64,000 nucleotides of DNA. It comes from an uncultured Cytophagales bacterium (lineage in GTDB: Bacteria > Bacteroidota > Bacteroidia > Cytophagales > Thermonemataceae). Position 1 is the first letter of the stretch. The number at the start of each line of letters is the position of its first letter. The stretch is from contig CALLAC010000010.1 in assembly GCA_938002655.1 (NCBI GenBank), positions 62,001-126,000 on the forward strand, written 5' to 3'. Position numbers and translations under genes: made by a program. The notes under the pieces are model-generated. The model was not told the origin of the DNA, searched no databases, and saw only the letters and a list, made by a program, of their open reading frames with translations. Below are positions 44,757 to 54,333 of the stretch, piece by piece.

Positions 44757-45362
44757 ATGAAAAAAATTATTTTTTCGCTAATCTTATATTTGGCTTTGGA
44801 AAACGCTTTTTCTCAAAAAAATAAAAAAGAAAATCAAATCAGTTTTTCAGACTCCATTGAGCGATATTTGCCTACTTATCAGTACCAAAAGCCGATTTTC
44901 AAAGGCAAGCCAGAAACTTATGAAGTGCTCAGAAATCTTGAAAATACCAACCTACCCGATTCAGCACTGAATTTCAAATATGATATTACAAATGATTTGA
45001 ATAAAATTTTAGACTACCGCCCCGAAGACGTTACAGTCAAACTAGAAAAACCTGGCTTTCGTGTACAAGTATATGCAGGCAAAGACCGCGACGAAGCCCA
45101 ACGCATTCGAGGTATGTGCCTGAATATGAAATTTGATGACCAAGCCTATCTGCATTACGACCGCCCCAATTATCGCGTAAAAGTAGGTGATTTTCTTACA
45201 CGCGAAGATGCCCGTGAGCTATACCGACAGCTCAAAAAGCGTTTTCCCGAAGCTATCATCGTCCCTGATATAGTTACTGTCATTAAAAAAGCAACTCCTG
45301 ATGAACTGATTATGCTTCGCCGAAAAGAAGCTGAAGAAAAGTTCAAAAAGGGGCAAAAGTAA
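44757..45362 (+). CDS. Exported SPOR-domain protein
   Basis: 201 residues. A signal peptide ends near residue 19 ('ENAFSQ'). After an ~80-residue linker, a SPOR-like domain spans about 98-175: 'GFRVQVYAGKDRDEAQRIRGMCL' and 'NYRVKVGDFLTREDARELYRQLKKRFPEAIIVPD', i.e. two alpha-beta repeats typical of SPOR. It ends in a basic helical tail. SPOR domains bind peptidoglycan stripped of peptides, so a periplasmic or outer-membrane wall role is likely. It is followed 68 nt later by the YihY gene on the same strand. Confidence 0.85.
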   Translation: MKKIIFSLILYLALENAFSQKNKKENQISFSDSIERYLPTYQYQKPIFKGKPETYEVLRNLENTNLPDSALNFKYDITNDLNKILDYRPEDVTVKLEKPGFRVQVYAGKDRDEAQRIRGMCLNMKFDDQAYLHYDRPNYRVKVGDFLTREDARELYRQLKKRFPEAIIVPDIVTVIKKATPDELIMLRRKEAEEKFKKGQK

Positions 45363-45430
45363 AATCAAGAAATAAAGTAAATAATGCCTTCAAAATAAAT
45401 CTATACCCTCAAAATTATTCTTTCAAATCA

Positions 45431-46372
45431 ATGCTCCAACGTCTTTTTCGCAAATATGTTACAGAAAAAAAATGGTTTCTTCGCTTGGATAATCAGCTTT
45501 CTAATTGGCACATTGGCAGGTCTATGCGAGTGCCTTTTTATACCTTCGGAAAAATTTTACTCAAAAATTTACTCAACAATGATTTGCACATTCGAGCAAG
45601 CTCAGTCGCATTCAACCTTACGCTTTCTTTGTTTCCTTTTTTACTTTTTTTGCTCACTCTTATTCCCTATACCCCGCTGAATTATGAGCAAATGATGAAT
45701 TTTGTTCGCTACAATATCCCCAAAGAAATTTTTCAGTTTGTAGAAGCTACCATCAGCGATATTCTTTCTAACAAACGTACCGATTTGCTTTCTGTAAGTT
45801 TTCTTTTCACACTCTATGCTGCCACCAACGGAATGTCAGCACTAATTGAAGCCTTCAATAAAACCTTTCTATACGCCGAAAAACGTAGTTTTTGGAGACA
45901 AAGACTGATTGCCTTATACCTGACAGGCATTATTTCTTTTTCTTTTCTTTTTGCTGTAGTAATTCTCATAGGTAGTCGTTTTGCCCTAAAAACCCTTTTG
46001 AAATGGGGCATTCTGAACGATACTTTTTTATGGTGGCTTTTAGTAATTTCTAAATACATCATTGCTTTTTCTGTTTTTTTCTTTATTGTTTCGCTGATTT
46101 ACTACATTGCTCCTACCAGCCACGATAAGTGGCGTTTTATTTCGGTGGGTTCTGTTTTTACCTCTATCAGTGCTATACTTACTACCAACCTTTTTTCATT
46201 TTATTTAGAGAATTTCGCCAGTTATAACAAGCTCTATGGTTCTATCGGAACGCTCATTGCCCTGATGCTATGGATTTATTTGCTCTCTTTTTTACTCATT
46301 TTAGGCTTCGAACTCAATGCCAGTTGGCTCGAAGCCAAAAAAACTACTTACGATTTTCAGAAAATTGAGTAG
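45431..46372 (+). CDS. YihY/UPF0761-family inner-membrane protein
   Basis: 313 residues with about six transmembrane helices. 'RASSVAFNLTLSLFPFLLFLLTLIPYTP' and 'FLFTLYAATNGMSALIEAFNKTF' are the conserved YihY/BrkB-family blocks, and 'YKLYGSIGTLIALMLWIYLLSFLLILGFELNA' is the C-terminal hallmark. The family was once called ribonuclease BN in error; its actual function, possibly transport-related, is unsettled. The gene lies between the SPOR gene and hisF, the latter with its own promoter. Confidence 0.9.
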   Translation: MLQRLFRKYVTEKKWFLRLDNQLSNWHIGRSMRVPFYTFGKILLKNLLNNDLHIRASSVAFNLTLSLFPFLLFLLTLIPYTPLNYEQMMNFVRYNIPKEIFQFVEATISDILSNKRTDLLSVSFLFTLYAATNGMSALIEAFNKTFLYAEKRSFWRQRLIALYLTGIISFSFLFAVVILIGSRFALKTLLKWGILNDTFLWWLLVISKYIIAFSVFFFIVSLIYYIAPTSHDKWRFISVGSVFTSISAILTTNLFSFYLENFASYNKLYGSIGTLIALMLWIYLLSFLLILGFELNASWLEAKKTTYDFQKIE

Positions 46373-46386
46373 GTAAGTTTGCACTC

Positions 46387-46417
46387 TTGGAAAAATCAAT
46401 CCATTTCGCTATTTTTG
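46387..46417 (+). promoter_or_regulatory. Promoter of hisF
   Basis: TTG at 46387-46389, a 20-nt spacer, then TATTTTTG at 46410-46417. The ATG at 46437 follows 19 nt later. Confidence 0.62.
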
Positions 46418-46436
46418 TAAAACTAATCATTTTCAA

Positions 46437-47192
46437 ATGCACACCAAGCGAATTATTCCTTGTTTAGATATCAAAAATGGCAGAACCGTAAAAGGCGTAA
46501 ATTTTGGCAATCTTATTGATGCAGGCAATCCTATCGAACTTGCTCAAAAATATGCCCAAGCAGGAGCAGATGAGCTTGTTTTCTTAGATATCAATGCAAC
46601 CCTTGAAAATAGAAGCACGCTTATCAGTTTAGTAAAAGAAATTGCCTCTGTACTCAATATTCCTTTTACCGTAGGCGGAGGCATCGGCAGTAAATCTGAT
46701 GTGTATGCTCTTTTGCAAGCAGGTGCCGATAAAGTTTCTATCAATTCTGCGGCTGTTCGCACTCCTGAACTCATCAATGAACTTGCACAAGAATTTGGCT
46801 CACAGTGTGTTGTAGTAGCTATTGATACCAAAATTATAGAAGGCACCCACTATGTTCATACACACGGAGGCCAAAAACCCACCGCCTTGCAAACTATACT
46901 TTGGGCAAAAGAAGTGTATCAGCGAGGGGCAGGCGAAATATTGCTGACTTCAATGGATGCCGATGGCACAAAAAAAGGTTTTCATGTACACATTACCGCC
47001 CAAATTGCTGAAAGTGTGCCTATTCCTGTAATTGCTTCTGGCGGTGCAGGAAAGCAAGAGGATTTTTTGCAAGTTTTTCAGCAAGGCAAAGCCGATGCGG
47101 CACTGGCGGCAAGTGTGTTCCATTTTGGCGAAATCTCGATAAGTTCGCTTAAAAACTTTTTAAGCCAAAATAACGTTTCTGTGAGAAAATAA
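46437..47192 (+). CDS. hisF: Imidazole glycerol phosphate synthase subunit HisF
   Basis: 251 residues, normal HisF length. A (beta/alpha)8 barrel that condenses PRFAR with ammonia supplied by HisH to form imidazole glycerol phosphate and AICAR. Catalytic D11 is in '[15 protein letters not shown]', and the second Asp (about 130) in 'VVVAIDTK'. Phosphate-binding loops '[30 protein letters not shown]' and '[14 protein letters not shown]' are intact. HisH is not adjacent, and hisD is 20 kb away, so the his genes are scattered. It is the first gene of a rightward run with the OsmC gene and mltG. Confidence 0.96.
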   Translation: MHTKRIIPCLDIKNGRTVKGVNFGNLIDAGNPIELAQKYAQAGADELVFLDINATLENRSTLISLVKEIASVLNIPFTVGGGIGSKSDVYALLQAGADKVSINSAAVRTPELINELAQEFGSQCVVVAIDTKIIEGTHYVHTHGGQKPTALQTILWAKEVYQRGAGEILLTSMDADGTKKGFHVHITAQIAESVPIPVIASGGAGKQEDFLQVFQQGKADAALAASVFHFGEISISSLKNFLSQNNVSVRK

Positions 47193-47241
47193 TGCTAAAC
47201 GCAAAATTGAATTTTCAGGATAATATAAAACTCTTGGTATT

Positions 47242-47643
47242 ATGGAAAAAGTACAAGCTATTTTAGAAAATGAAAACTACGTAGTAACCATTCAGAATGG
47301 CAAGCATACCCTTGTTTCTGATGAACCCGAAAACATTGGCGGCAAAGATAAGGGAATGAACCCACAGGAATTACTTTGTGCAAGTCTAGCTTCTTGTACG
47401 CTGGCTACGCTGCGTATGTATGCAGAACGCAAAAATTGGCAATTAGGAACTATTCTTATTGAAGTAGATATCAAAGAAATCAACGAAAACGGTACAAAAA
47501 AAGCTCATTTCTTTCGCCATATTCGTTTTGAAAAATCATTGAGCAATGAGCAAAAAGAACGGCTCAAACAAATTGCCGATGCCTGCCCTATTTCTAAAAT
47601 TCTCAAATCAGGCGAAAATATTATAGAAACGTATATCGCCTAA
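47242..47643 (+). CDS. OsmC/Ohr-family peroxiredoxin-like protein
   Basis: 133 residues. The family's two redox cysteines are visible: C52 in 'CASLASCTLATLRMYAERK' and the second near 115 in 'IADACPISKIL'. These reduce organic hydroperoxides via a dithiol mechanism using lipoylated partners. 'KDKGMNPQELLCASLASC' is typical of the OsmC branch rather than Ohr. It should be cytoplasmic and protective against lipid or organic peroxides. It lies between hisF and mltG, with 49- and 31-nt gaps. Confidence 0.88.
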   Translation: MEKVQAILENENYVVTIQNGKHTLVSDEPENIGGKDKGMNPQELLCASLASCTLATLRMYAERKNWQLGTILIEVDIKEINENGTKKAHFFRHIRFEKSLSNEQKERLKQIADACPISKILKSGENIIETYIA

Positions 47644-47674
47644 CTCATTCAAAATCAATTTTTTATTTTGAACT

Positions 47675-48721
47675 ATGAAAAAACTACCCAAATTTTTAAT
47701 GATTACTTTCGTGGTGCTTGCCGTTTTGCTTGCATCATTTGCTTTTTATGCTTATCAAGCCCTTTACAGCGGAAACTTGAATATTCAGACAAGCGAAAAT
47801 AAACAAAACAGAATTTTGTATATCCCCAAAGGCACTAATTTTCAAGAACTTATTCAAATCCTAAAACGTGAGCAACTCATCAACAATGTAGTTTCTTTTG
47901 CTTTCATTGCCAAAGTAATGAATTACCAAGAACAAGTAAAGGCAGGTGCTTACCTCATTGAGCCTAACGAAAGTAATGTTTCTGTAATCCGCAAGTTGCG
48001 TAGCGGTCAGCAAATTCCTATAAGGCTTACTTTCAATAATTTACGTACCAAAGAAGACTTGGCAGAGCGTATCAGCGAGCAATTGCCTATCCCCAAAGAT
48101 ACACTGCTGGCTCTTTTACAAAGTGAAACCGTTGCCCAAAAATACGGACTAAATACGTATACCATTGGCACTATTTTTATTCCCAACACTTATGAAATCT
48201 ATTGGACAACCACCGCCCAAGAACTCTTAGACAGAATGCACAAGGAATATCAAAAATTTTGGAACGAAGAACGCAAGCAAAAAGCCCAAAATCTTGGTCT
48301 TTCGCCTACACAAGTAATGATTTTAGCTTCTATCGTACAAGCTGAAACTACCAAAAACGATGAAAAACCACGCATAGCAGGCGTATATCTGAATCGTTTG
48401 GCAAAAAATGACCTGCTCCAAGCAGACCCCACCGTAGTTTTTGCTCATCAAGATTTCACTATCAAACGCCTCTTGAATAGCCATTTAAGCATTGATTCGC
48501 CTTACAATACCTACAAATACACAGGACTGCCACCAGGACCTATCAATTTCCCTGATATTAGCTCTATTGAGGCTGTTCTCAATGCCGAAAAGCACGATTA
48601 CTACTATTTTTGTGCCAAAGAAGATTTTTCGGGCTATCACAATTTTGCTCGAACCCTTGCCGAACACAACCGAAACGCTCGTCTTTATCAAAAAGCTCTC
48701 AACGAAAAAGGCATCAAATAA
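47675..48721 (+). CDS. mltG: Endolytic murein transglycosylase MltG
   Basis: 348 residues. One N-terminal transmembrane helix at about 7-28 anchors it in the inner membrane; the LysM-like and YceG catalytic domains face the periplasm. Catalytic Glu is E224 in 'ILASIVQAETTKNDEKPRIAGVYLNRL'. 'LPPGPINFPDISSIEAVLNAEKHDYYYFCA' is the C-terminal family signature. MltG cleaves nascent glycan strands and sets their length. Its 3' end overlaps the convergent tilS gene by 8 bp. Confidence 0.94.
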   Translation: MKKLPKFLMITFVVLAVLLASFAFYAYQALYSGNLNIQTSENKQNRILYIPKGTNFQELIQILKREQLINNVVSFAFIAKVMNYQEQVKAGAYLIEPNESNVSVIRKLRSGQQIPIRLTFNNLRTKEDLAERISEQLPIPKDTLLALLQSETVAQKYGLNTYTIGTIFIPNTYEIYWTTTAQELLDRMHKEYQKFWNEERKQKAQNLGLSPTQVMILASIVQAETTKNDEKPRIAGVYLNRLAKNDLLQADPTVVFAHQDFTIKRLLNSHLSIDSPYNTYKYTGLPPGPINFPDISSIEAVLNAEKHDYYYFCAKEDFSGYHNFARTLAEHNRNARLYQKALNEKGIK

Positions 48722-50030
48722 ATCGGAAGGTGAGTTTGCATATTTTTTGTGTTTCGGAGCTTACTTTGGCATATTCACTGCTTCGTAAGCCCGCAACATA
48801 GATAATTTCTTCGCCACTTTCTACTACAAAAATTCGCCTCTTCAAATTTTTGGGAACTTTACAATCTATCAAAAAATCGCTGATTTTCTTCTTACCCTTC
48901 ATTCCCAAAGGCTGAAACCTATCGCCCCTATGCCATACACGCACACGCAAAGGAAATTGCAATTTCTCTGCATCAAAATAAGCCTCATTTGGCTTTTTAT
49001 TGATAAATAGATTAGAATTTTCGAAATTTTCACTTTTTAATTCAAAGTATTTTGTTTTTAAAACTTCATTTTCTCGCAGTTCGAACGAAGTATTTTCGTT
49101 TTGGTGAAAACTTATCGGTACAATTATCCAAGCATGCCTATCTCTTACAAGCCAATGCGTTCGAGAAAAAAATTCTGCTCCCACTTGCTTACTTTCGTAG
49201 ATATCTTGGCACTGCCGAAACGAAAAGCCCCATTTTTCTAAAAAATGATGTAAAATCGCTACGTCAATCTCATCTGAAAAACGTATTTGGCAAATTTCTC
49301 CTTGTTCTTGCATGTATCTTTGCTCAATTTCTTGCAGTTTATTTTGCCAAATTTTTTCGGCAGAAAGCAGTCTTTGAGTGGTTTCGGAAAAGTTTTGCAA
49401 AATATTCGGGTTGATTCGCTCTAAAAGCGGTAAAACCTTATGCCGAATAAAATTTCGTGTATAATCGCAAGAAGCATTAGAGCTATCTTCCAACCACTCT
49501 AAACCTTGCTTTTGAGCATACCGAAGAATTTCTGCCTTGCTTGCAAAAAGCAAAGGGCGAACAATAAAGCCATTTTTGGGCAGTATGCCTCGCAAACCTG
49601 CAATGCCCGTACCTTTGGAAAAGTTGAAAATAGCCGTCTCTAAGCTATCGTTGAGGTGATGAGCCGTAGCAATATACTCGTAATGCTCTCTCTGACGGAT
49701 CTGCTCAAAAAAATCGTAACGAAGCTTGCGAGCCGCCATCTGAATAGAAATACCTTCTTTATGAGCCCAAAGGGCTGTTTCAAACTTTTGAAAATAAAAA
49801 GGAACTTCCAACTTTTCAGCCAAACCTTTGACAAACTCAACCTCTTTATCAGCTTCTGCTCGCAAAGCAAAATGGCAATGCACCACGCCTACCTTATAAC
49901 CCAAAAGAACCAACAAATGAAGCAAAACCACCGAATCTACACCGCCACTTACTGCCACAAGAATTTTGTCTGACTTTTCAAACAAATTTTCCCTGAAAAT
50001 ATACGCCTGAAAGTCTTTGAGCAAATCCAT
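48714..50030 (-). CDS. tilS: tRNA(Ile)-lysidine synthase
   Basis: 438 residues. It attaches lysine to C34 of the CAU-anticodon tRNA(Ile) using ATP, switching it from Met to Ile identity; essential. The PP-loop 'SGGVDS' is at 28-33. 'IATAHHLNDSLETAIFNFSKGTGIAGLRGI' and 'LEDSSNASCDYTRNFIRHKVLPLL' are TilS signatures. The C-terminal 'RFQPLGMKGKKKISDFLIDCKVPK' is the tRNA-binding region of the full-length form. ATG 50030 begins the conserved region; an in-frame extension to 50123 is not supported. It converges on mltG. Confidence 0.95.
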   Translation of the reverse strand: MDLLKDFQAYIFRENLFEKSDKILVAVSGGVDSVVLLHLLVLLGYKVGVVHCHFALRAEADKEVEFVKGLAEKLEVPFYFQKFETALWAHKEGISIQMAARKLRYDFFEQIRQREHYEYIATAHHLNDSLETAIFNFSKGTGIAGLRGILPKNGFIVRPLLFASKAEILRYAQKQGLEWLEDSSNASCDYTRNFIRHKVLPLLERINPNILQNFSETTQRLLSAEKIWQNKLQEIEQRYMQEQGEICQIRFSDEIDVAILHHFLEKWGFSFRQCQDIYESKQVGAEFFSRTHWLVRDRHAWIIVPISFHQNENTSFELRENEVLKTKYFELKSENFENSNLFINKKPNEAYFDAEKLQFPLRVRVWHRGDRFQPLGMKGKKKISDFLIDCKVPKNLKRRIFVVESGEEIIYVAGLRSSEYAKVSSETQKICKLTFRFI

Positions 50031-50059
50031 TGAAAAAGTGAAATTTTTCTGTAAATTTG
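50030..50059 (+). promoter_or_regulatory. Promoter of the Prc-like protease operon
   Basis: TTG at 50030-50032, a 19-nt spacer, then TAAATTTG at 50052-50059. The implied leader is about 80 nt to ATG 50146. It overlaps the first codon of the divergent tilS gene. Confidence 0.45.
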
Positions 50060-50145
50060 CATAGAAATTTATTCGAAACAAAAATTTAATTTGCACGTTA
50101 TTTGCATAATCTGCAAAAAACATTTTTCATTTAATTTTTGCCAAA

Positions 50146-52350
50146 ATGTTTCTTATGCGTAAATTCTTAATAACTCTACCTGTTGCCATTCTGACAGCCT
50201 GGGCAGTACAATGGGGCATTAGCCAATACAAACAAACAGAAGACATGCCCTCGGCCGATTTGTTTGTCCTTTCCAAAGAAAACAAAGTCTTTGTCAGTTT
50301 AGATACTTTTCAGCTCAAACCTACTGCTCATTACGAAAGAAAAGCTACTACTATTGTAGCTCTGATTGTCAATAGGCATTACAGACGAATGAACCTTGAT
50401 GACAAAGTTTCAGAAATGATTTGGGATAATTTCATCAAAGATTTGGACGAGAATCGTTTGTATTTACTGCAAAGCGATATTGATGAGTTCAGCAAGTTCA
50501 AGTACACGCTTGATGACGAGTTGCGTCAGGAAAAAAATAATCTGAATACAGCTTATTTCATCTACAATCGTTATATGAGGCGAGTTTTGGAGCGTTTGGA
50601 ACGCAACAAAGCTCTGCTGAAAGAAAAATTTGATTTCAGCCAAGACGAATATTTTGAAACCGACCGCAAAAAACTGCCTTTCCCCAAAAATATGCAGGAA
50701 GCCGATAATGAATGGCGAAAACTGCTCAAAAATAATATTTTAGAAGGAAAACTATCAGGCGAAAAAATAGAAGAAAGCATAAGTAAGTTAGAAAAACGCT
50801 ATGAAAATTTCAAGAAAAACTTGCTAAGAACGACCATAGAGGATGTTTTCCAAACTTATATGAATGCCCTTGCTATGGCTTATGACCCCCATACCAATTA
50901 TTTTTCGCCACTCAATGCCGATAATTTCAACAATTCAATGAAACGCTCTCTGGAAGGCATTGGAGCGGTGCTATCTAGCGAAAATGATTATATTGTCATT
51001 CGTGAAGTACGACCCGGCGGACCTGCTTTCAAGAGTAAAAAGATTTTCAAAAACGATAAAATTATTGCCGTAGCCCAAGGAGATGATGGTGAAATGGTAG
51101 ATATTGTAGGTTGGCGAGTAGATGAAGCCGTTCAACTGATTCGTGGCAAAAAAGGTACCGTAGTAAGATTAAAAATTTTACCTGCTCGCGAGGGTGCCGC
51201 CGCCAAACCGATTGAAGTACGTATGATACGCGAAAAAATCACTTTTGAGGAACAATCTGCTACCAAGCAAATCATTGAAGTTGAAGAGGGTAAAAAGAAA
51301 CGCCGTATCGGCATCATTAGCATTCCTGCTTTTTACATCAATTTTGATGAATATCGCGAAGGTAAGAAAGACTATAAAAGCACTACCAACGATGTCAAGA
51401 AACTTCTAGAAGAACTCAAAACCGAAAAAGTAGAAGGTATTATCGTAGATTTACGTTACAATGGAGGTGGCTCACTCAAAGAAGCCATTGATTTGACAAG
51501 TTTGTTTATCAAAGGTGGTGCAGTAGTGCAAATCAAAGATGCCAATGGCAGAATAAGCGTAGGCGATACCGATGATTTTGCACAAGTCTATACAGGTCCT
51601 TTGGTAGTAATGACCAATCGTTTCAGTGCTTCGGCTTCCGAAATTTTTTCAGGAGCTATTCAAGACTACAAAAGAGGAGTAATTGTTGGAGAAAATACTT
51701 ATGGCAAAGGCACCGTGCAAAATGTTATAGATTTGGCCCGCTTTTTGCCCAATGAAAGCAATCCTAACCCCAACAGCAACGGTATAGGACAACTCAACCT
51801 CACCGTTTCTAAATATTATCGGGCTTCGGGTAGCAGTGTACAAAATAAAGGTGTAACGCCTGATATCCTTTTGCCCAGCCCTTTTGAAGCCAACGAGCTG
51901 AGTGAAGCCTCTTATCCTACATCATTGCCTTGGGACGAAATTAGTCCTGCAAGTTCTTTCAAACCTACCAATGAAGTAAAAAGCAAAACTTTGATAACTC
52001 TACAAAATAACTTCCAAAAACGCCTCAAAACAGATGAAGACCTGATAAAACTCATTGCAAGTACCGAAAAGGCACGCCAAAGACGTAAAGAAACACTTGT
52101 TTCCCTCAATGAAACCAAACGCAAAGCTGAAAAAGAAAAACTTGAAAAAGAACGCAAAGAATTGGAAGAACAAACCAGTAATTTAGAAGAAGATAGCAAA
52201 TCCGAAGAGAAAAAAGCAAGTGAAAACACCGAAGAAAGCACCGAAAGCAAGCCCAAAATTAAACCTGTGGAGCAGTACAAAAACATCAAAGATTTGTATA
52301 AGAAAAACGCTATTCAAGTACTTTTAGATTTAATCAAACTCAATTCGTAA
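50146..52350 (+). CDS. prc: Carboxy-terminal processing (tail-specific) protease, S41 family
   Basis: 734 residues with the large Prc/Tsp layout. A signal or anchor segment lies at about 5-22, then an N-terminal helical domain, a PDZ domain near 275-355 ('GIGAVLSSENDYIVIREVRPGGPAFKS' region), an S41 catalytic core and a C-terminal domain with a Glu/Lys coiled coil. The Ser-Lys dyad is S496 in 'RFSASASEI' and K521 in 'TYGKGTVQ', with D507 matching the third Prc residue. It should cleave periplasmic proteins from their nonpolar C-termini. It heads a rightward operon with the DUF6263-like, rhodanese and aminotransferase genes. A start 3 codons later (50155) is equally possible. Confidence 0.92.
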   Translation: MFLMRKFLITLPVAILTAWAVQWGISQYKQTEDMPSADLFVLSKENKVFVSLDTFQLKPTAHYERKATTIVALIVNRHYRRMNLDDKVSEMIWDNFIKDLDENRLYLLQSDIDEFSKFKYTLDDELRQEKNNLNTAYFIYNRYMRRVLERLERNKALLKEKFDFSQDEYFETDRKKLPFPKNMQEADNEWRKLLKNNILEGKLSGEKIEESISKLEKRYENFKKNLLRTTIEDVFQTYMNALAMAYDPHTNYFSPLNADNFNNSMKRSLEGIGAVLSSENDYIVIREVRPGGPAFKSKKIFKNDKIIAVAQGDDGEMVDIVGWRVDEAVQLIRGKKGTVVRLKILPAREGAAAKPIEVRMIREKITFEEQSATKQIIEVEEGKKKRRIGIISIPAFYINFDEYREGKKDYKSTTNDVKKLLEELKTEKVEGIIVDLRYNGGGSLKEAIDLTSLFIKGGAVVQIKDANGRISVGDTDDFAQVYTGPLVVMTNRFSASASEIFSGAIQDYKRGVIVGENTYGKGTVQNVIDLARFLPNESNPNPNSNGIGQLNLTVSKYYRASGSSVQNKGVTPDILLPSPFEANELSEASYPTSLPWDEISPASSFKPTNEVKSKTLITLQNNFQKRLKTDEDLIKLIASTEKARQRRKETLVSLNETKRKAEKEKLEKERKELEEQTSNLEEDSKSEEKKASENTEESTESKPKIKPVEQYKNIKDLYKKNAIQVLLDLIKLNS

Positions 52351-52369
52351 CCCTAAAAAATGTAATTTT

Positions 52370-53182
52370 ATGAAACGTTTATTCATTTTTCTGCTCACTT
52401 TTGTAGCTCTATCAAACTTCAATGAAAGTTTTGCTCAAAAGAAAAAGAAAAAAAACAAAGAAACCGCAGAAAATACTGCTCTGCAAGCGGGCAAAATCCT
52501 TTTACGCTACAATTTGCCCAAAGGTGCTACCTATACCCAATCTTTGGATATGGATATGAATATAGAAGTAATGGGTATGCAAATACCTCAAAAGCAAACT
52601 ATGAGCCTGAAAGCAATTGTTACTGATATTGCCGATAATGGTAACCAAACTCACGAGATTACTTATGAAAAAGTTTACATGAAACAATCCTCTCCAATAG
52701 GCGATATGGAGTTTGATTCTGATAATCCTAGCAAGCAACCTGCCGAACTAGAAAGCTTGAAAGAACTGAAAGGTTCTAAATTTACAATGGTGATTAGCCC
52801 AAGAGGTAAAATCATAGAAATAAAAACAGATAAAAACTTGCCTCAGACCTCTACACAGCAAAACATAGAATATCCTGAAAGCCCGATAGGCATAGGCGAA
52901 TCTTGGACAGGAGAAACCTCTGATAAAAATGAACAAATTGGAGAAATCAAAACCAAAACTACTTACAAACTTACTTCTATAAACAACGAAATTGCAGAAT
53001 TCGAAGCAAAAGGAAAAATTTATATTGATAACAAAGAACAAGGTGAAACTAACGGCACCATCAAAGTAAATATCAAAACAGGTCTTACCATTGAAAGTAA
53101 CATCAGACAAATAATGAATATACAGGCACAAGGTATGGAAATGAAACTCAATAATACTATCAAAGCTACAACCAAAATGTAA
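52370..53182 (+). CDS. Exported DUF6263-like protein
   Basis: 270 residues. A signal peptide ends near residue 23 ('ESFAQ'), followed by a Lys-rich stretch. The rest is beta-rich: 'LRYNLPKGATYTQSLDMDMNIEVMG', 'EITYEKVYMKQ', 'PESPIGIGESWTGE', 'INNEIAEFEAKGKIYID'. The pattern resembles the DUF6263 family of exported Bacteroidota proteins, perhaps a lipid-binding-like beta fold, but I am not certain of the family. No catalytic motif is visible. It follows the Prc protease by 19 nt and precedes the rhodanese gene by 4 nt. Confidence 0.75.
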   Translation: MKRLFIFLLTFVALSNFNESFAQKKKKKNKETAENTALQAGKILLRYNLPKGATYTQSLDMDMNIEVMGMQIPQKQTMSLKAIVTDIADNGNQTHEITYEKVYMKQSSPIGDMEFDSDNPSKQPAELESLKELKGSKFTMVISPRGKIIEIKTDKNLPQTSTQQNIEYPESPIGIGESWTGETSDKNEQIGEIKTKTTYKLTSINNEIAEFEAKGKIYIDNKEQGETNGTIKVNIKTGLTIESNIRQIMNIQAQGMEMKLNNTIKATTKM

Positions 53183-53186
53183 TGAT

Positions 53187-53489
53187 ATGCAAGATATTGA
53201 CGCCAAAGAACTCAACGAAAGGCTTTTGAAAGGAGAGAACTTACATATTTTAGATGTACGCGAAACTTGGGAGTACGAAGAAGAGAACCTCAATGGTAAG
53301 CTCATCCCTTTGGGCGAATTACCTCAACGCCTTCTAGAAATTGAAGATTGGAAAGAAAAAGAAATCATCGTGCATTGTCGTTCGGGTTCTAGAAGCGAAA
53401 ATGCTAAAAAATTTTTGCAAAGCAAAGGTTTTCGGAATGTTAGAAACCTAATTGGTGGTATCAGCCTTTATTTAGAGCAATACGGATAA
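53187..53489 (+). CDS. Single-domain rhodanese-like protein
   Basis: 100 residues. A rhodanese fold with 'ILDVRETWEYEEENLNGKLIPLGELPQRL' at about 20-48, and the catalytic Cys in 'IVHCRSGSRSENAKKFL' at about C70. The loop CRSGSRS is the six-residue active-site form used for persulfide transfer. It may carry sulfane sulfur, but the acceptor is unknown. It starts 4 nt after the DUF6263-like gene and is followed 11 nt later by the aminotransferase gene. Confidence 0.9.
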   Translation: MQDIDAKELNERLLKGENLHILDVRETWEYEEENLNGKLIPLGELPQRLLEIEDWKEKEIIVHCRSGSRSENAKKFLQSKGFRNVRNLIGGISLYLEQYG

Positions 53490-53500
53490 ATCTTTTGCCA

Positions 53501-54307
53501 ATGAACTTTGCTCTACTCAATGGCACCTTTAGCGAAAATTTTACCTCCAACCGTGCTTTTGAATATGGCGATGGTGTTTTTGAAACACTTATAGTACGGA
53601 AAAATAAAATTTTCTTTTGGGAAAAGCATTATCAAAGGCTTTGCGAGGCAATGCAGGCTCTTCAGCTTGAAAAGCCTGCTTTTTTTACAATGAACTTTTT
53701 GGAAAAAGCTATTTGGCAAGTAGCCAAAAAAAATGGTTTTACGGATACTTTTCGCATCAAAATCAATGTATGGCGAGATAGTGCAGGTTGGTATGCCCCC
53801 GAAAAAAACGAAATTTCGTGGCTTATACGTGTCTTTCATTATATTTCTAAAGCTCCCATCAAATCCAAAGCCATTTTTTTCGATCAAGTTCCTCTCGTAA
53901 ATTCCTCTATTTCGCCCTATAAAACTTGTAATGCCTTGCCCTATGTACTAGCAGGCTTAGAAAAAAATAAACAAAAAGTTGATGAAATTATTTTACTAGA
54001 CTGCTACGGCAATATTGCCGATGCCTTGGTTTCTAATGTTTTCTGGATAACAAACAACACACTCTACACGCCTTCAATTGCTTGTGGTGGCAAAAAGGGA
54101 ATTATGCGAAGCGTAATTTTAGAATTTTGTAAAGAAAATGGCATAGAAATTAAGGAAAGCTTTTGCCGCAAAGAAGAACTCTTGCATGCACAAACCATTT
54201 TTACAAGTAATGTAGCAGGTATTGAAGCTATCGAACAAGTTGAAAACCAACACTATACAACCAAACATGAATTTCTACAAGCTATCAGCAAGTTAATAGA
54301 AGCCTAA
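53501..54307 (+). CDS. Class IV aminotransferase (PabC/IlvE-like)
   Basis: 268 residues, PLP fold type IV. 'SNRAFEYGDGVFETLIVRKNKIFFWEKHYQRL' is the N-terminal signature. The Schiff-base Lys is in 'SPYKTCNALPYVLAGLEKNK'. 'GNIADALVSNVFWI' and 'GIMRSVILEF' are the phosphate-binding blocks. The family includes 4-amino-4-deoxychorismate lyase (PabC, folate synthesis), branched-chain and D-amino-acid aminotransferases. The short length and 'KTCNALPYVLA' favour PabC-like, but no pabA/pabB is beside it. Start ATG 53501 is preferred over TTG 53495. Confidence 0.85.
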   Translation: MNFALLNGTFSENFTSNRAFEYGDGVFETLIVRKNKIFFWEKHYQRLCEAMQALQLEKPAFFTMNFLEKAIWQVAKKNGFTDTFRIKINVWRDSAGWYAPEKNEISWLIRVFHYISKAPIKSKAIFFDQVPLVNSSISPYKTCNALPYVLAGLEKNKQKVDEIILLDCYGNIADALVSNVFWITNNTLYTPSIACGGKKGIMRSVILEFCKENGIEIKESFCRKEELLHAQTIFTSNVAGIEAIEQVENQHYTTKHEFLQAISKLIEA

Positions 54308-54333
54308 ACCGATTGGTATAAAAACAAAATGCT

